From: Motacilla alba alba
Lineage: Eukaryota > Chordata > Aves > Passeriformes > Motacillidae
Direction: 5' to 3'
Assembly (NCBI RefSeq): GCF_015832195.1
Contig: NC_052031.1
Location: forward strand, 10,975,850 to 11,039,849
Length of the DNA: 64,000 nt
This document shows, piece after piece, positions 24,265-36,347 of this stretch (positions within the stretch are counted from its first letter, which is position 1; each line of letters starts with the position of its first letter). The translations under genes and the position numbers were made by a program. The notes under the pieces were generated by a model, which worked only from the letters and a program-made list of their open reading frames with translations, did no database searches and was not told the origin of the DNA.

Positions 24265-24792
24265 TGTTGGGAGGAAAGGGTTGAAAGCACAAGGATATCA
24301 AAGAGGTAAATTCACCCAAGTGACCTTGCAGCTGAGAATGCTAAAAATACCAGAGTGGGGAAACCCCAGTTATTATGCCTAGAGTTGTTCATCCTCTCCC
24401 TGTTTTCAGAAGTAGAATTCCTGTGTAGAGATAACACACTGTCACAGACACTCATGGGCTTCCTGATGGAGAGAGAGAGAGAGAAATCAAAAGCTCAGAG
24501 ACCAGAAAAGCCTTTGTGATCAACTGTGATAAACTGCACATTCATGGAGCCCTTTGGTACAGTGGGGCAGGCAGGGGCTCACACCCACACATTGCAAGGA
24601 TGAACTGAGCCTCCAGCAGCCTGTGTCCCCATGTGCCTGTGGGCACTGAGATGAACTGAGCCTGATGGAGCCTGTGTCCCCATGTGTCTCTGCCACCTGA
24701 TGTTGTTCATAAGGTAATTAAATAAATCTACTCCTTGCATTTCAGCTGTGGTTTGGTGGTCGCCCTGGTTACCTGCATGTGTGCATTCACAT
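24265..24792 (+). mobile_element. possible solo LTR (tentative)
   Basis: The proposed unit starts with TGTTGGGAGG and is bounded by the 6-bp direct repeat ACCTTG at 24259-24264 and 24793-24798. Near its end it carries AATAAA at 24721-24726, followed by a GT-rich stretch (GTGGTTTGGTGGTCGCC near 24749), the layout expected of an LTR R/U5 region. Against this, the 3' end reads CACAT rather than a clean CA, no internal retroviral region is present, and I do not recognise the family. Inside are a short GA run (24469-24484) and an imperfect 51-bp tandem duplication. Confidence 0.3.
24601..24702. repeat. imperfect 51-bp tandem duplication
   Basis: Two adjacent 51-base units begin with TGAACTGAGCCT at 24601 and 24652 and share TGTGTCCCCATGTG in the middle. 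The ends of the units have diverged. The pair lies inside the tentative LTR, just upstream of its AATAAA. Confidence 0.7.
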
Positions 24793-24798
24793 ACCTTG

Positions 24799-25423
24799 GA
24801 AACAGCATCAAAGTGTCACATGGTATTGAACAGATCCTGGAGTTATCTTCTGTGTTTTGATTTGCTTCTTAAAACTAAAAATCCATGAGACTAGCCAGAA
24901 GAACCATTATATTAGATATTTTTAGGTGTATCACTTTCAACATGTTTAATAAAATAAAGTCTGCTGCACAGACCAAGCAATTTTTATGGTTGTTTCAGCA
25001 TGTTTTATTCCACCTTGGCATAGCAAGTTTCCCTTAAACAGAGATTGGTTTCAGTACTTCATCTCCACAGGGCAGTGTAACTTCAACTTATTATTTATGT
25101 ATAATTGCAGTTTGCCTGAATTAGACTGTAATTACAGCCCAGAACCCACAATTCTGCATCCATTTCAACTTTCAGCATTTTTTTTTGTTAAGATTTGGTT
25201 TCTATTTTTTCAGGTTCTTTTACTCTGAGTAGAAAATCAGATGAATCTGTCTGAAGCTATGTATGTAATTGAGGCTTTAATGGAAAAGTGTGTCAGCTTT
25301 ATCAATTTTTCTTGGATCTTATAACAAAACATGGCAAGCTGATTTCTTTGCCAAATTCTTTCCCCCTCTTTTTAAATCATAAATTATCTTGCCTTTTTTT
25401 AATGCAGACAGACAATGACCTTG
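24799..25423. other. non-coding stretch
   Basis: No supported gene or recognised repeat. Confidence 0.4.
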
Positions 25424-25472
25424 TACTTTATATGGAGTGCTTCATCCTTGTAATCTCAGAGCACTTTATAAA
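25424..25472 (+). mobile_element. ancient retroposon relic (L2/MIR-related 3' segment)
   Basis: The text TTCATCCTTGTAATCTCAGA followed by GCACTTTATAAAT at 25441-25473 resembles the 'ggatctcaaagcgctttacaaa' block of old amniote retroposons. In turtle and crocodile copies, as I recall them, that block lies directly upstream of the 'tgcccaaggtcaca' block seen at 23155. The match is short, so it is weaker than the relic at 23155. The two could be independent copies of the same family. Confidence 0.45.
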
Positions 25473-28400
25473 TAGATAGAAGACATCAAAGAAGGAAAAG
25501 AGTGCTCAAGGGCAGAAGCATCACACCATGGCTCTTATTAAGGTAGTAAACCATCCTTTACTTAAAGGAGCCATCCCCTATATCTTTTATTTGTTAATAG
25601 AGTTACTGCCTCCTCCAATTTACCTCATGTGTCATGAGACTAAAAGGAGAGCTGAATCAATCAGTACATTTCACAGGAGAAAAAAAATAGATTTTATTAA
25701 TTTGCTTATTACTGTAGAGTTTCACCTTGAGAGTTTTCAGCAAAAAGAAATAGCCTGAAACATCACCTTCCCCACAAAAAAAACCACCCCAAAAACCAAA
25801 CCCACCATCTCTCAGCCAAAATCTGCTCTGAAATACAGCTTCAGGAGAGAGGCTTGGCAAAGCTGCAGGTCCAAACTGGATTTGGCACTTGATAATTTCT
25901 CTATTTTGCTACCAGATTAAATGAAATTCTTATGTCTAGATTGATCACTTTATCTCAGTACAAGAAAATTTTAATATTCCAAAATAAAGTGAAACCTGAA
26001 TATTATGTAAGTGTTTTACATTCAAAATAGACTTTATTGAATAGCTGGATTCAGAAAACAAACTCCTTTTGCTAAGAGACGTGGTACTGTGCTCTTCACC
26101 AGCACACACCCATTGAAACAAGCTGCAAAGGAATCTTCAAAGATAAGATAGCAGAGGAGTGTTGATAGCCACTTTGTGATTGCCAGCATTGGAAAGTAAT
26201 CTGAATTGCAACATCAGTATCTTCACTCCCACAAAGCTTCACTGGCAGTTCAGTATCTATGGGTAACTAAGACTGCTGCCCATCCAAAATCTACCTATCA
26301 AAACAAATAAAAAATCTGCTCTTTAAATGAAATATTTATCTTTAAGTGACTGCTTTCCATGAAATTTGAAATCAAATAACAGGCTACATACTCTCAGAGT
26401 TCAGAAATGCTGGTGCTTGGTGGGGATGGCAGTGTAGGCCACTCACACTTCTGGTGCCACAGGTTCAGACCTCTTCTGCTGCAGAAGAACAAGATGCCAG
26501 GATCTGCAGCTACGGTGGGGAGGGTCTAATCCCTTAGACAAAGCATTGTCATGAGCTGCCTCTACCTCTCAGAGCATCATATGGCATTTTGTAATCAAAA
26601 ATTTCTACTTTTTGGTCAAAATGTGTTGTTAGGTTGCAAGATCAGTTCTAACATTGTGTGGAAGTTTCTTTCAAGTCACATTTTTTATATTCAAAAGAAA
26701 AGAAAATGGTAGATTAAACGAACCCAAATGTGCTGCTGTTTATCTTCTGGAATGAATAATTTTATCAGGATCATCAAATTTCCACGAAACCTGTGTTTGT
26801 GCTTGCTGTGCTGATGTTAACGAAAACACCACCCCCACACACAAATTGCTTAGCTCAGAGCTGGGACATTCTTACCAAGAGCTGACCTCACCATCTGCCA
26901 GACATGCCATGAATGAGGAGCCCTTTTGTGGCTCCTTCTGGGGTGTTCTGGAGGATGGATGCCATGGTAGAAGAGAGATTTCCACCTCCCTTTCAGGGAG
27001 ATTTGCGCCCAGCATCTCCTCTCCCACACAGGGGTTGTGGAACAGCTGTATGTCTCAGGGTGGTAATCCTTACTCCACCAGATTTATTGTACTTGCTCAA
27101 CTCTGGGACATTTCAAGCCACCTTTTTTTTCTTTCTTTCTATTTCCTTGAAAATCATCTGACCCCAAAAGGTAAAAAAAGAGGTTTTGAAGAATTCAGAA
27201 AGAATTTACACTCAAGCCACTGCCCTAGCAAGAAAATAAATATTTGTGGCCATGTCTGAAAAATGCATGGCAGTCCCCTAATCTGGTTGCCAAGCCTGAA
27301 GGGCAGCATTTTGGTGCCTGGCCCCTCTGCATCTTTGCAAGCAGCTGATGAGGGCTGCCTCAGAGCAAATATTTGAGGCTTGGCAAGAGTACAGTGCTCT
27401 CCCGTTGTTTCCTGGATGGCATGTTTGCTCTAAATGAGCTCTTGGAGCATCAGGGTAGTACAAAAACATTTTGGGATAAGATCTCATCCAGAATATATGC
27501 AGGATCCAGCAAATACTTCCCTGGATGGTTAAGAAAGTGGGAGATTTTTTCTCCTTCGAGACAAGTTTATTTTGTTGATATATCTGGTTACTAATTCTAT
27601 TATGAATATAAACAGAACTGTTCACACTGAAGGCTAAACTTTGGAAGTGAGGAACTCAAATATACAAGATAAGAGAACCAAATGAAGGAAAGACAGGGTA
27701 ATAAATTTTAGCAAGGACAAATACTGGGTTTTATTAGCAGTGATCTCAATTTAAAAAATCCCAAACAACCAAACCATGTGTGGTCCTGAACTCTAAAGAG
27801 AGGCTCTTAGCAAATGCCATGCAAGGAATCTTGAGTTAATGTCAGAGCCCTTCAGTAACAAACATAGTGACATCTAATCAATACTTGCTTTCTGGGTTAA
27901 TGACCTGGGCCATCCACCACCAGGGTCTCATGTAGCACTGTATGGGGGGAAAGGGCTGTTGTCACATTTGGTGTAGTTTTTAACACCCCCTGTAACGTTT
28001 TATGAATACGATTATTTACTCTACAACATCAAAAGGTGTGTGATTTATACTGACAAATTAAAGGTAATGAGATTTGCCAATGGAAATCCTGAATAATTTT
28101 TTTTCAGTAGAGTAGAATGCATCTATATTTCCATTATTAAACTTTCTATAGCCTGCTGCAGGATAGCTTATTCCCACACTTTGGAAATACTAGTGCTAAA
28201 AATCAAAAAGCAAAATCAGAAAATTAATTAAAAGATTGGAAGATGTAATTTCAAACCCAGGTGGGGCACTGTCTTGCAAATATCCTACTTCCTTTCAAGC
28301 CCTTAACAGACCCTGCCTATGAGTAACACAGAGCAGCTTACATCCAGTAGCAGAAACAGAGCTGCACAAATGGATTTATAGAAGAAAGGAGAGGTATTGT

Positions 28401-30494
28401 TCTTTTACTAATTAAAAAATCCTGACTAAAACCACCAACTGAGGTTTGGAATTCCACTAGAGTTTTAAATAAGGCCACAGTTGCTCTGTTTGGGAAGCCT
28501 GGGAGAGCCCAGACAGCCCAGTGCTGCAGAGGCCACAGCAGCAGCTCAGTCCCCTTGGTGAGGAGGTGCCCTGGAGCTGGCAGCAGGGCCAAAGGGAATG
28601 ATGAGACAGACATCTAACTCCAGAGCTAATGGAGGCACAGGAAGCATGGGGATGCTTTCTGAAATCACTGTCTGATACAGACAAATCCTGACTGCTAAAA
28701 TTCCTGCTATTTTCCATTGTATTGGCTAACTCTTCCTTACAAGACTATTACATGAATTAATACATAACAAACATTTCCCAAAACAACCAAAGTTTCATGG
28801 GGTTCTTACCATAATGGGCTAGCATCTCGTTCCAGGACATCAATAAATTTAGCATGTGAGACTTAGTTGCCACAGTTCAGCACAAGAACCAGACTGCTGA
28901 AAGCACAAGCCTTCAGCTCCATCTTCTCATCTAATTCAAACAACAATTTCACTCAAATCACTGGCTCAAATCAGGAGAAGAAAGAAGTCATGGCTCAAAC
29001 CCTTCTGGGATGGAGAAATGGGGTTGCAAGCACTGCTGTTCTAGGGCCTCACAGGAGCAATTGTTTTTTAATGCTGCATTTCATCACCAGCTTCACTTGA
29101 GATTTGAGGTCTGACCGATACTGAACTCTTCTGTTTTACTCAGCAGAGTTCAACTTAACAGGGTGAATTCTAAGGGGCCCATTAAAAGTAGGAAAAAAAG
29201 CAGAACTTGAAGTCTTATGACCTTAAACCAAATAATCTTGTGACACCCAATACATGTAGAAAGAATAGTTTGCAGAAACATGTGATTAGGGACAGAACAA
29301 AACAAGTATGAGTGGAAAGGAAGAATGAGGGAGACAGCAAGCAGAGAGGCAGAATTTTATTCTTGTGCAGTGGGTAATCCAGCCATCAAGACACCTGGAT
29401 TGGGAAGGGGAGCCTGCAGCCTGTCTGCCTCGCTCAGAAGCTAAAAAACCCCAAAAGCCAAAACCCCTTTCCCATCAAGCACTAATTAGAATACATCCAC
29501 ATATTTCATTGAAGTTTGGTCTTTATTTTCTGCAAAGTGAGCTCAAGATCAGAAATCTTAAAATGAGGGGAAAAAATAAAAGAACAGTATTTTTTATGTG
29601 TAAAAGTCTCACTACTTTAATCCAGCCAATATAATGGTTTTGGCATCTGGGTTTACTATACTAAGAGTTGAATTAACTATACTAAGATATGTGAGGGCAG
29701 CACTCATGCTGAACAATCACATGTGCTACCATATGCAAAATGGCAGATTTATTTTGCTAGATTCATTTAAAAAGTGAATTTAACACTGTTAATTGCAAGG
29801 ATTCACCTTCATCAGAAAAATTTAGCTCAGAACACTGCCTGACTTCTAGACTGCAATTAAGAGCAGGAACAGCACGTCTGTGATTTCTACTTTTGTTAGA
29901 AAAAAGATCAACAATTCCATTTTGAAGAAGAAGACATCTCCAAGATATTCTTAATGTGCCATTGCTGGTTTAGTTGCTTAAATTTTAGTTGCTGTCATTC
30001 ACAGTGGTCTGTTCAGCAAATAAATGAAAAGATACTTCTTAGTATCCATGATAATTTGTACGTATTTCATTATAAATACATTCATTTTTTTTAGCATGTA
30101 GTGTCTAATTTTACTCTTCTGTGTTTACAGTGGGTTATGAAGACCCATTTGCCTTTTATAAATGAAGACATGTTTTTCCACATAATTCAGTAAATTTGAT
30201 GCTGATATTGGTTCTTACCCAGTCAACATCTTCCAAAAGTCATTACCCTTCTTTACCTTGCCACAATTTTTTCCATTTGTGCCTTCAGCAAGGTGAAAGG
30301 TCTTCCATGTAGGGAATCTGTGTCTGCTGAGGTGGGTGTTTTGAGGGACTGGTTAAGAGAAACAAATATCCCAGGCTCAGTGCTGACCTTTGGGCTTGCA
30401 AATGGAGAGCCTTGAATTTATACACTAACAGGTTAGGAAAGCAAAGGGTTTGAAAGGAAGGCTTTTGTTTTCAGGATTCATGTTCTCACAAGTG
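25473..30494. other. non-coding stretch
   Basis: About 5 kb without a supported gene. Frames at 26846-27259 (137 codons) and 27278-27625 (115 codons, minus) have no recognised domain. A GC-richer patch at 28450-28720 holds overlapping minus-strand frames that look like chance. Confidence 0.4.
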
Positions 30495-30500
30495 GTTGAA

Positions 30501-30918
30501 TGTGGCATTTTCAGAGACTTCTGTCAAAGGGGGGAATGATGAATCTGACTCCATATTCTCAGAAGGCTAATTTATTATTTTATGATCTATATTACATTAA
30601 AGAATGCTATACTAAACTATACCAAAGAATACAGAAAGGATACAGACAGAAGGCTGGAAAGATACTAAAGAAAAACTCGTGGCTCCTTCCAGAGTCCCGA
30701 CACAGCTTGACAGTGATTGGTCATCAAGTTAAAACAATTCACATGAAACCAATGAAACAATCACCTGTTGGTAAATAATGTCCAAACCACATTCCAGAGC
30801 AGCAAAACACTGCAGAAGCAAATCAGATAATTATTGTTTTCATTTTTGTCTGAGGCTTCTCAGCTTCCCAGGAGAAAATCCTGGGCAAAGAGATTTTTCA
30901 GAAAATATGACGGTGACT
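30501..30918 (-). mobile_element. solo LTR of an endogenous retrovirus, passerine type
   Basis: A 418-bp unit flanked by a perfect 6-bp target duplication, GTTGAA at 30495-30500 and 30919-30924. It reads as an LTR on the minus strand. AATAAA (plus-strand TTTATT, 30571-30576) sits about 70 bases before the LTR end, AT-rich TATA-like text lies upstream of that, and a CCAAT box (plus-strand ATTGG, 30716-30720) lies further upstream. The plus-strand left border is TGTGGC; the right border reads GACT where CA is expected, which implies one mutated terminal base. I recognise the sequence as a type common in songbird genomes. A 6-bp duplication fits class II (ERVK-like) integration. No internal coding region is present, so this is the product of LTR-LTR recombination. 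The open frame crossing it is not a gene. Confidence 0.8.
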
Positions 30919-30924
30919 GTTGAA

Positions 30925-33900
30925 GGACTGAGACAGCTCCATGCAGGCTGGCAGAGCCTGAGCTGCAGCAATCCCAGCTTGAAGTCCATGCAGGGTGGGC
31001 TTGTTATTACTGCTGTGTGTTTCATACACCACCAAGCTGCTAATGGGCAAAGAGCATAAACCTAACACATGGATATCACAATCCAGTAAAATAATCTAAA
31101 GTAGATGATAAAGGCGGATAGGTAAAGAAAGATAAAAATAGAAGGAGTAACAAAATGCAGCAGCTTTCTGTGTGGTGTGAATGAGAGCAGATGGGAGCTC
31201 TGGCATTGGCCAAGTAGCCACCAAGGGCGGGTCCAGCACCAGCACCTCGATGGCTTAAAGAGCATGCTGTCCTAAAAGTCTGCAGGCTTTGCTGTAGAAA
31301 ATGTCTGAATACAATTTCTTGAAGTATACATGCTGTAAATTCAGTTTCTAGTGAAGCTTTCTTTGAAGGACTTATTCATGTTTGCCATGCAACTCAAGAG
31401 AAACATGGAGCCTCTGTTTCCACTGCTACCCACTTAACAGAGCCTACCTTCTCTATTTGGCCCATTACTCAGCTTTTAGTCTATCTCTATATAAACTGTG
31501 GTAGAAATTTGTTCTCTAAAAGTCCATTTTCTTCTCAAAAACAAAAAGCTTTTTGCAGTTTGTCAGTCCATGATTTTCCTTGTGCTTAAAACCTAACAAG
31601 CATTTTTCCATTCTGTATTACTATTTACTTTTGAGCAGGCTGACAAGCATACACTGATGGCAGACATAGTTTTAAACAGCTAAATTCTTCCTTTCTTTCC
31701 TTTTTTATTTTTTAAATTTTCTAGAAATCATCAGTCAGCCAGTCACCAGAAATAAAATATTCTATAAAATATTTCTATTCTATTTCTATCTATGAAATTA
31801 TTTAATCTTACAGATTTAAGAAGAAAACCAGAAACTAATGTTATGAATAAAGGGTATGACTGTAGTCTACTAGAATGAATTGAATCTAGGCTAAGAATCT
31901 GTCAAAGTGACTTTTAGGCAAAGCTTGGGATTTAAGTCCTGAGTTTTGAAGACTGTCCATTCAGTTCAGCCACTGAAAATTCAGTAAAAAATAATGGAGT
32001 AATATGAGGTGTGACAGAGGAAAGTCTGGCCTGTGACTTCTTGTCACATAATTAAAATGAAGAACTACTGTCCAAGAGTAAGGGTTCTGTTGATGTACCT
32101 GTGGTGTCTCAGTCGATGACCGTCAGTGCTGCAAAATCTCATTTGAAGGACAACAGGTAACAGAATAAAAAGAGTTACCATGGCCGGGAAAGGAGAGGAT
32201 GTGGGAGGAAGAAGACAGAGGTGCAAAGCAGGATAATCAAACATTTCAGAACATTGCTCAGTCATGAGCTCACAGCAGTGACCTTTTTCCTGTAAAGAGA
32301 AGTAAAGGTTAAGCATCAGCCGTGCCTCAGCCAGCCTGGGCTTTCAGCGTGATGCAGTTGCTAAGCTCCCCACAATAGGCATCCAAACATATGCATTTAG
32401 AAAGCAGTGTGAATCATCCTGGAGTCATGATAACTGAAGAGACATAAGGAATAAAACAAGCAGTCAAAACTCAGTGAGGCACTCTGAAATTTCATTTGCG
32501 AAAGAAATGGAAAAAAAAAACAAAAGTCCACCCTCAGGTCTCTAAAAATAGCCACAGAAAATTATCAGTTCAGATACAGAGAAACACTCTGCTTCCTCAG
32601 GCCTGCACAAGAGGATGCCAGCTGACAAAGCTAGCTCAGGCTGTGAGAGGACAGACACATTTGACTCTGTATGTGAAGAATTTCATGATTGCATTTGTAA
32701 AGGCAGAAATGCTCATCACTACTGGAAGCTCTGAAGCCATGCTTTCATTCAGCAGAGCTGGCTGGCATCACAGACAGTCCAGAGACAACAGACAGAGAAA
32801 AGTTCTCTCTTTTCATTGTGTTTTTTATGCTCAAGCCTAGTCTGTGTTTTGAGCTAAATCTACTGTGAATATTTGGCAGATTTCTTTTCTGGTAAGACAA
32901 GCTGGTCGATGAGAGACCTTGCTGATCATGGAAACAATGTGAAGTTATCTCTCAGCGAGAGTTCAATCAGCTGAGAAACTCACAGCTGGCTTAAAAGGAG
33001 AGACATAGAAGCAGGAGGTAAAGTTCAGGGTAGCACACAATTTTAAGAGGTGAACAGGATGGGAGGAAACAAAAGAGATGAATGGATGACAGTGGGTGCT
33101 GGGAGTGTTCTGCTGATCACAGCCAAAGCAGAGGTATCCTGCATGAGCCATGGATACCAGCTCAGGGCTGCACATTTGCTGTGTGGAGTAGAATTTTCTC
33201 CTTGGAAACACTGAAATTCAGGACATTCTTCAGTCAAGGGGCCTTAGGATTAATTTGGTTTGGCCAGGTTTCTCCCATATAGCTACACAAAAAATGATGC
33301 AAACAGCAAAAGTGATGTTTATCTGTTTTCCTGTTCTCTCACATAATTTTTGTGCTGGACAGGAGTCATTCCAAGCTATGGCAGTCTTAAAGAAAAGCTG
33401 AAAAAAATTAATATCCTAGAAGACATTAAGGGAAATGAATTCACAAGTCTTGCCTTCCCTTCCCTTCCAGAGAAGCTGGGTGAAACCACAGCCTTCTAAG
33501 GTCTAGCAAAAGAGAGGCATGGAGGAAAGATTTTTTTTTTTAAAGTAATTTGAAGTTGTATAATTAAAAAAAACTTCTGTTTAAACCAGTGTGAAACATC
33601 TGTGGTGAATGTTTTCCTGAATTTTTCCAATAGGACAATCCTAGTCAAGATGAAGCTTCTGGATACAAGAGTGTTTTTGGTACTTGAGAATGTTCCTATT
33701 TTTACTCCCATGGTAAAAAAACAATAGTCTCATAAACCTGTGACAGATTTACTTTATCAGTTGCTCATCAGGAAAAGAGTAGAGCAGAAAAGTGAAAAAC
33801 AATGAAATAGAAGATACCAGTTTTATGGTCCAGATCACTTAGTAGTTTTCTTAAGCAGATTTCAGTACTGTGCTCAAGTAGTAACATCCATGGAAGAGAC

Positions 33901-34840
33901 TTTATCACTTTCTTAGCTAAATATGCCAGTATAAGAAGGATTTTGCAGATTAAATTTGGAGGATCAGAATAAAACAATGAGTTTCAATGTCAGACATGCA
34001 TTTTTTAGGCCTGTGCAGCAGGATGGTGACATTCAGCAGCATTGTCTGAGGACATGGACTTCAGAGAAAACTGAGTGTGGTGAAATGATTTTGAAGGATG
34101 CAAACATCAGAACTATTTGTCTGTTTACCAAAGTCTGAGGATTTCATCTAACAGTGCTTGCAGGTACTGTCTCAGTCCTGAAGGCACAAGAAAGAACATC
34201 AGAGCTGTGGCTCCAAATATAAAATACACATGCAGATTGAGCCTTCCTGCTCACTCAGCTAAGAAGCATTTAACAGCTCAATATCTCCACTGAGATATCT
34301 CCACTCCCTCACTTTAAAAAGGTAGAAAAACATGGTGGTAAGAAATGCAAGATTAATGGATTTAAGTTCTAAGACAAATCTGGCCTTTTGGTCTTATTCT
34401 GAGCCTCTTGAAGAATTAAAAAAAAAAAAAATCAGGAAGGTGGTGCCTTTCTCATCAAGTTAAAGGGATGCTTCAGCTTCACCCAGAATCTGACCCTCCT
34501 TGCCACTGCCCAGTTTGGCAGGGCCCACTGGAGATGGAATTTCAGCAGACAGCACCGTGTCACCTGGAACTGGGACCCGTGAGGTTGTCCAGCCTTTTAA
34601 CACCTTCCCACAGTCTTCAGCCTGGTCTGTCCCTAACTAACCTGAAGAGCCACAAATGTAACATCTTACAGTAGCATAAATGGCTACCTGAGATCAGAGC
34701 AAAAGCAGAACAAAGCCTCAGTGGTAACAGATGTCATCCAGTGATAAATGCTGAGAATTGCTGACTGATTTGGCTTGATGGCACATCCCCATTGAGCTGT
34801 ATTGGAGCGTTCTACGTGCAAATCCTCCAGGTTTTCAGGA
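30925..34840. other. non-coding stretch
   Basis: About 3.9 kb without a supported gene. Simple features are limited to short A or T runs, such as an A14 run at 34418-34431. The frame at 32496-32840 (114 codons) starts in an A-rich run and shows no domain. Confidence 0.4.
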
Positions 34841-34976
34841 CATAGAATTGCAGAATCTCAGAATAATTTGGGAAGGGAGCTTAAATGTAGTTTAGTTTCA
34901 ATTCCCCTGTCATGGGCAGGGACACTTTCCACTAGAACAGGCTGCTCAGAGCCCCATCCAGCCTGGCATTAACAAC
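34841..34976 (-). mobile_element. CR1 LINE 3' fragment, minus strand
   Basis: The plus strand carries the reverse complement of a degraded CR1 3' end: CATAGAATTGCAGAATC tip, GGGAAGGGAGCTTAAATG, CATGGGCAGGGACACTTTCC at 34913-34932, and GCCCCATCCAGCCTGGCATT at 34951-34970. It is about 136 bases long, strongly 5' truncated and diverged, hence old and inactive. Confidence 0.88.
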
Positions 34977-36289
34977 GAGATCAAATTCAAATCAAAGTCA
35001 TACAATGGCCAAGAACTTTATGCTATTTAGGGTTATCCAACTACATCCAAATTTTGAATGGTCAATATTTAATATTTCTTTTTGTATTATTTTGATTAGT
35101 TTGGTTGTTTGTTTTAAACTTGGAGGAGAGGAAGAATTGACAAATCATGAACAGAGAACTGTCAATTTGTCTATATGACCAGACTGATCAGGCTAAAAAT
35201 TAACCTGGTTGCAAGTAAATGGCAGCAACCTGACTGCAGGAACAGTTGTACTGTGATAATGAATTGGGCAAGGAGAGCACACAGAATCTGTAGAGAGCCC
35301 CTATGTGAAAATAGGCTGAACTTCATGTGGATTAACTGAAAGTGCAGATAAACCTCCAGGTTATCTGCTTCCATCTCCACACTGGCTGACAGGAGAAGCT
35401 TGTGCTTTCTCTTCATTAAGGTCCAGGTCTTATCCTCCACTGCCATGTCTAACAAGCAGGAATAGATTTATTTATGTTCATTCATGTGGTTCTGACAGAT
35501 CCTATCAGCAAAGACATGCATCTGTGCATATCTAACACCTGATCCCACTCTGTGACTGACATAATTCTCCTCTAAACCAAGGCCAACTTAACCCTCTTTG
35601 CACACAACCCTTCAAACATCATGGAATAGCAAAAAGAACGTGTTGAAATCAGCTCAACTTTTTAGACTAAGAAATGCATACATATTTCAATAAGAATGTT
35701 CTGTCTGACAAAAATGAAAATTTAAGATTGAACAGTGGGTCCAAACACATAAAAAATGCACACTGAAAATCATCTCTGTGATTACCACCTCTCAAGTTTC
35801 AAGTGTACAAAAGAGAGGCAAGCAATTCTCAGAACTGGCATTACCCAAGAGCTTCCTCAGCCACCTTTACTCAACAGGAAAAGACCACCTTACCCCCAGC
35901 CCCAGAAACGATGAGGAGGTATAGAAAAACCTCCAGGTCCTAGCCATGATCCCTCCTGGCTACTGCAAAAATTAATCCTGTCCTGGCTGGAACCAGGACA
36001 GTACCTTGTTTTCAAATCAATGTACAGCAGGTGGGTTTATGTTTTGCCATGCTTGTGATACTTGTTTGCTGCTCCTGAGTTACTTAATGCCCCCTCATTC
36101 TTTACTTGATGGCATCATGTAAATGATTCTTGACAAGCAACACTAAAAATGAGACATCAAATAATAAAAATAATGAAAGCTGCATGACTTGTATTTCATA
36201 TTAGAGGATGGCTGGTAGTTGGGAGTTGATAGCTTTTTCAGGAAAGGAGCACAAGTGGAGTGTAAAGGCAGCAGATCCTGCAGAGCAGC
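34977..36289. other. non-coding stretch
   Basis: No supported gene or recognised repeat. Confidence 0.4.
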
Positions 36290-36347
36290 ATCTTGAGTTG
36301 GACTCGATGACCCTTGTGGATCCCTTCCAGCTCAGGATATTCCATGA
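36290..36347 (+). mobile_element. short CR1 3' end fragment, plus strand
   Basis: TTGGACTCGATGACCCTTGT followed by GGATCCCTTCCAGCTCAGG (36299-36337) and an ATTCCATGA tip match the last 60 or so bases of CR1 in the sense direction. It is the only CR1 piece here on the plus strand. A 153-codon minus-strand open frame (36201-36662) runs across it and is therefore not a gene. Confidence 0.75.

Noticed and set aside
30500..31059. Two adjoining open frames that could be taken for a small gene
   Set aside because: The first, and part of the second, lie inside the solo LTR at 30501-30918; LTRs of this kind do not encode protein there.
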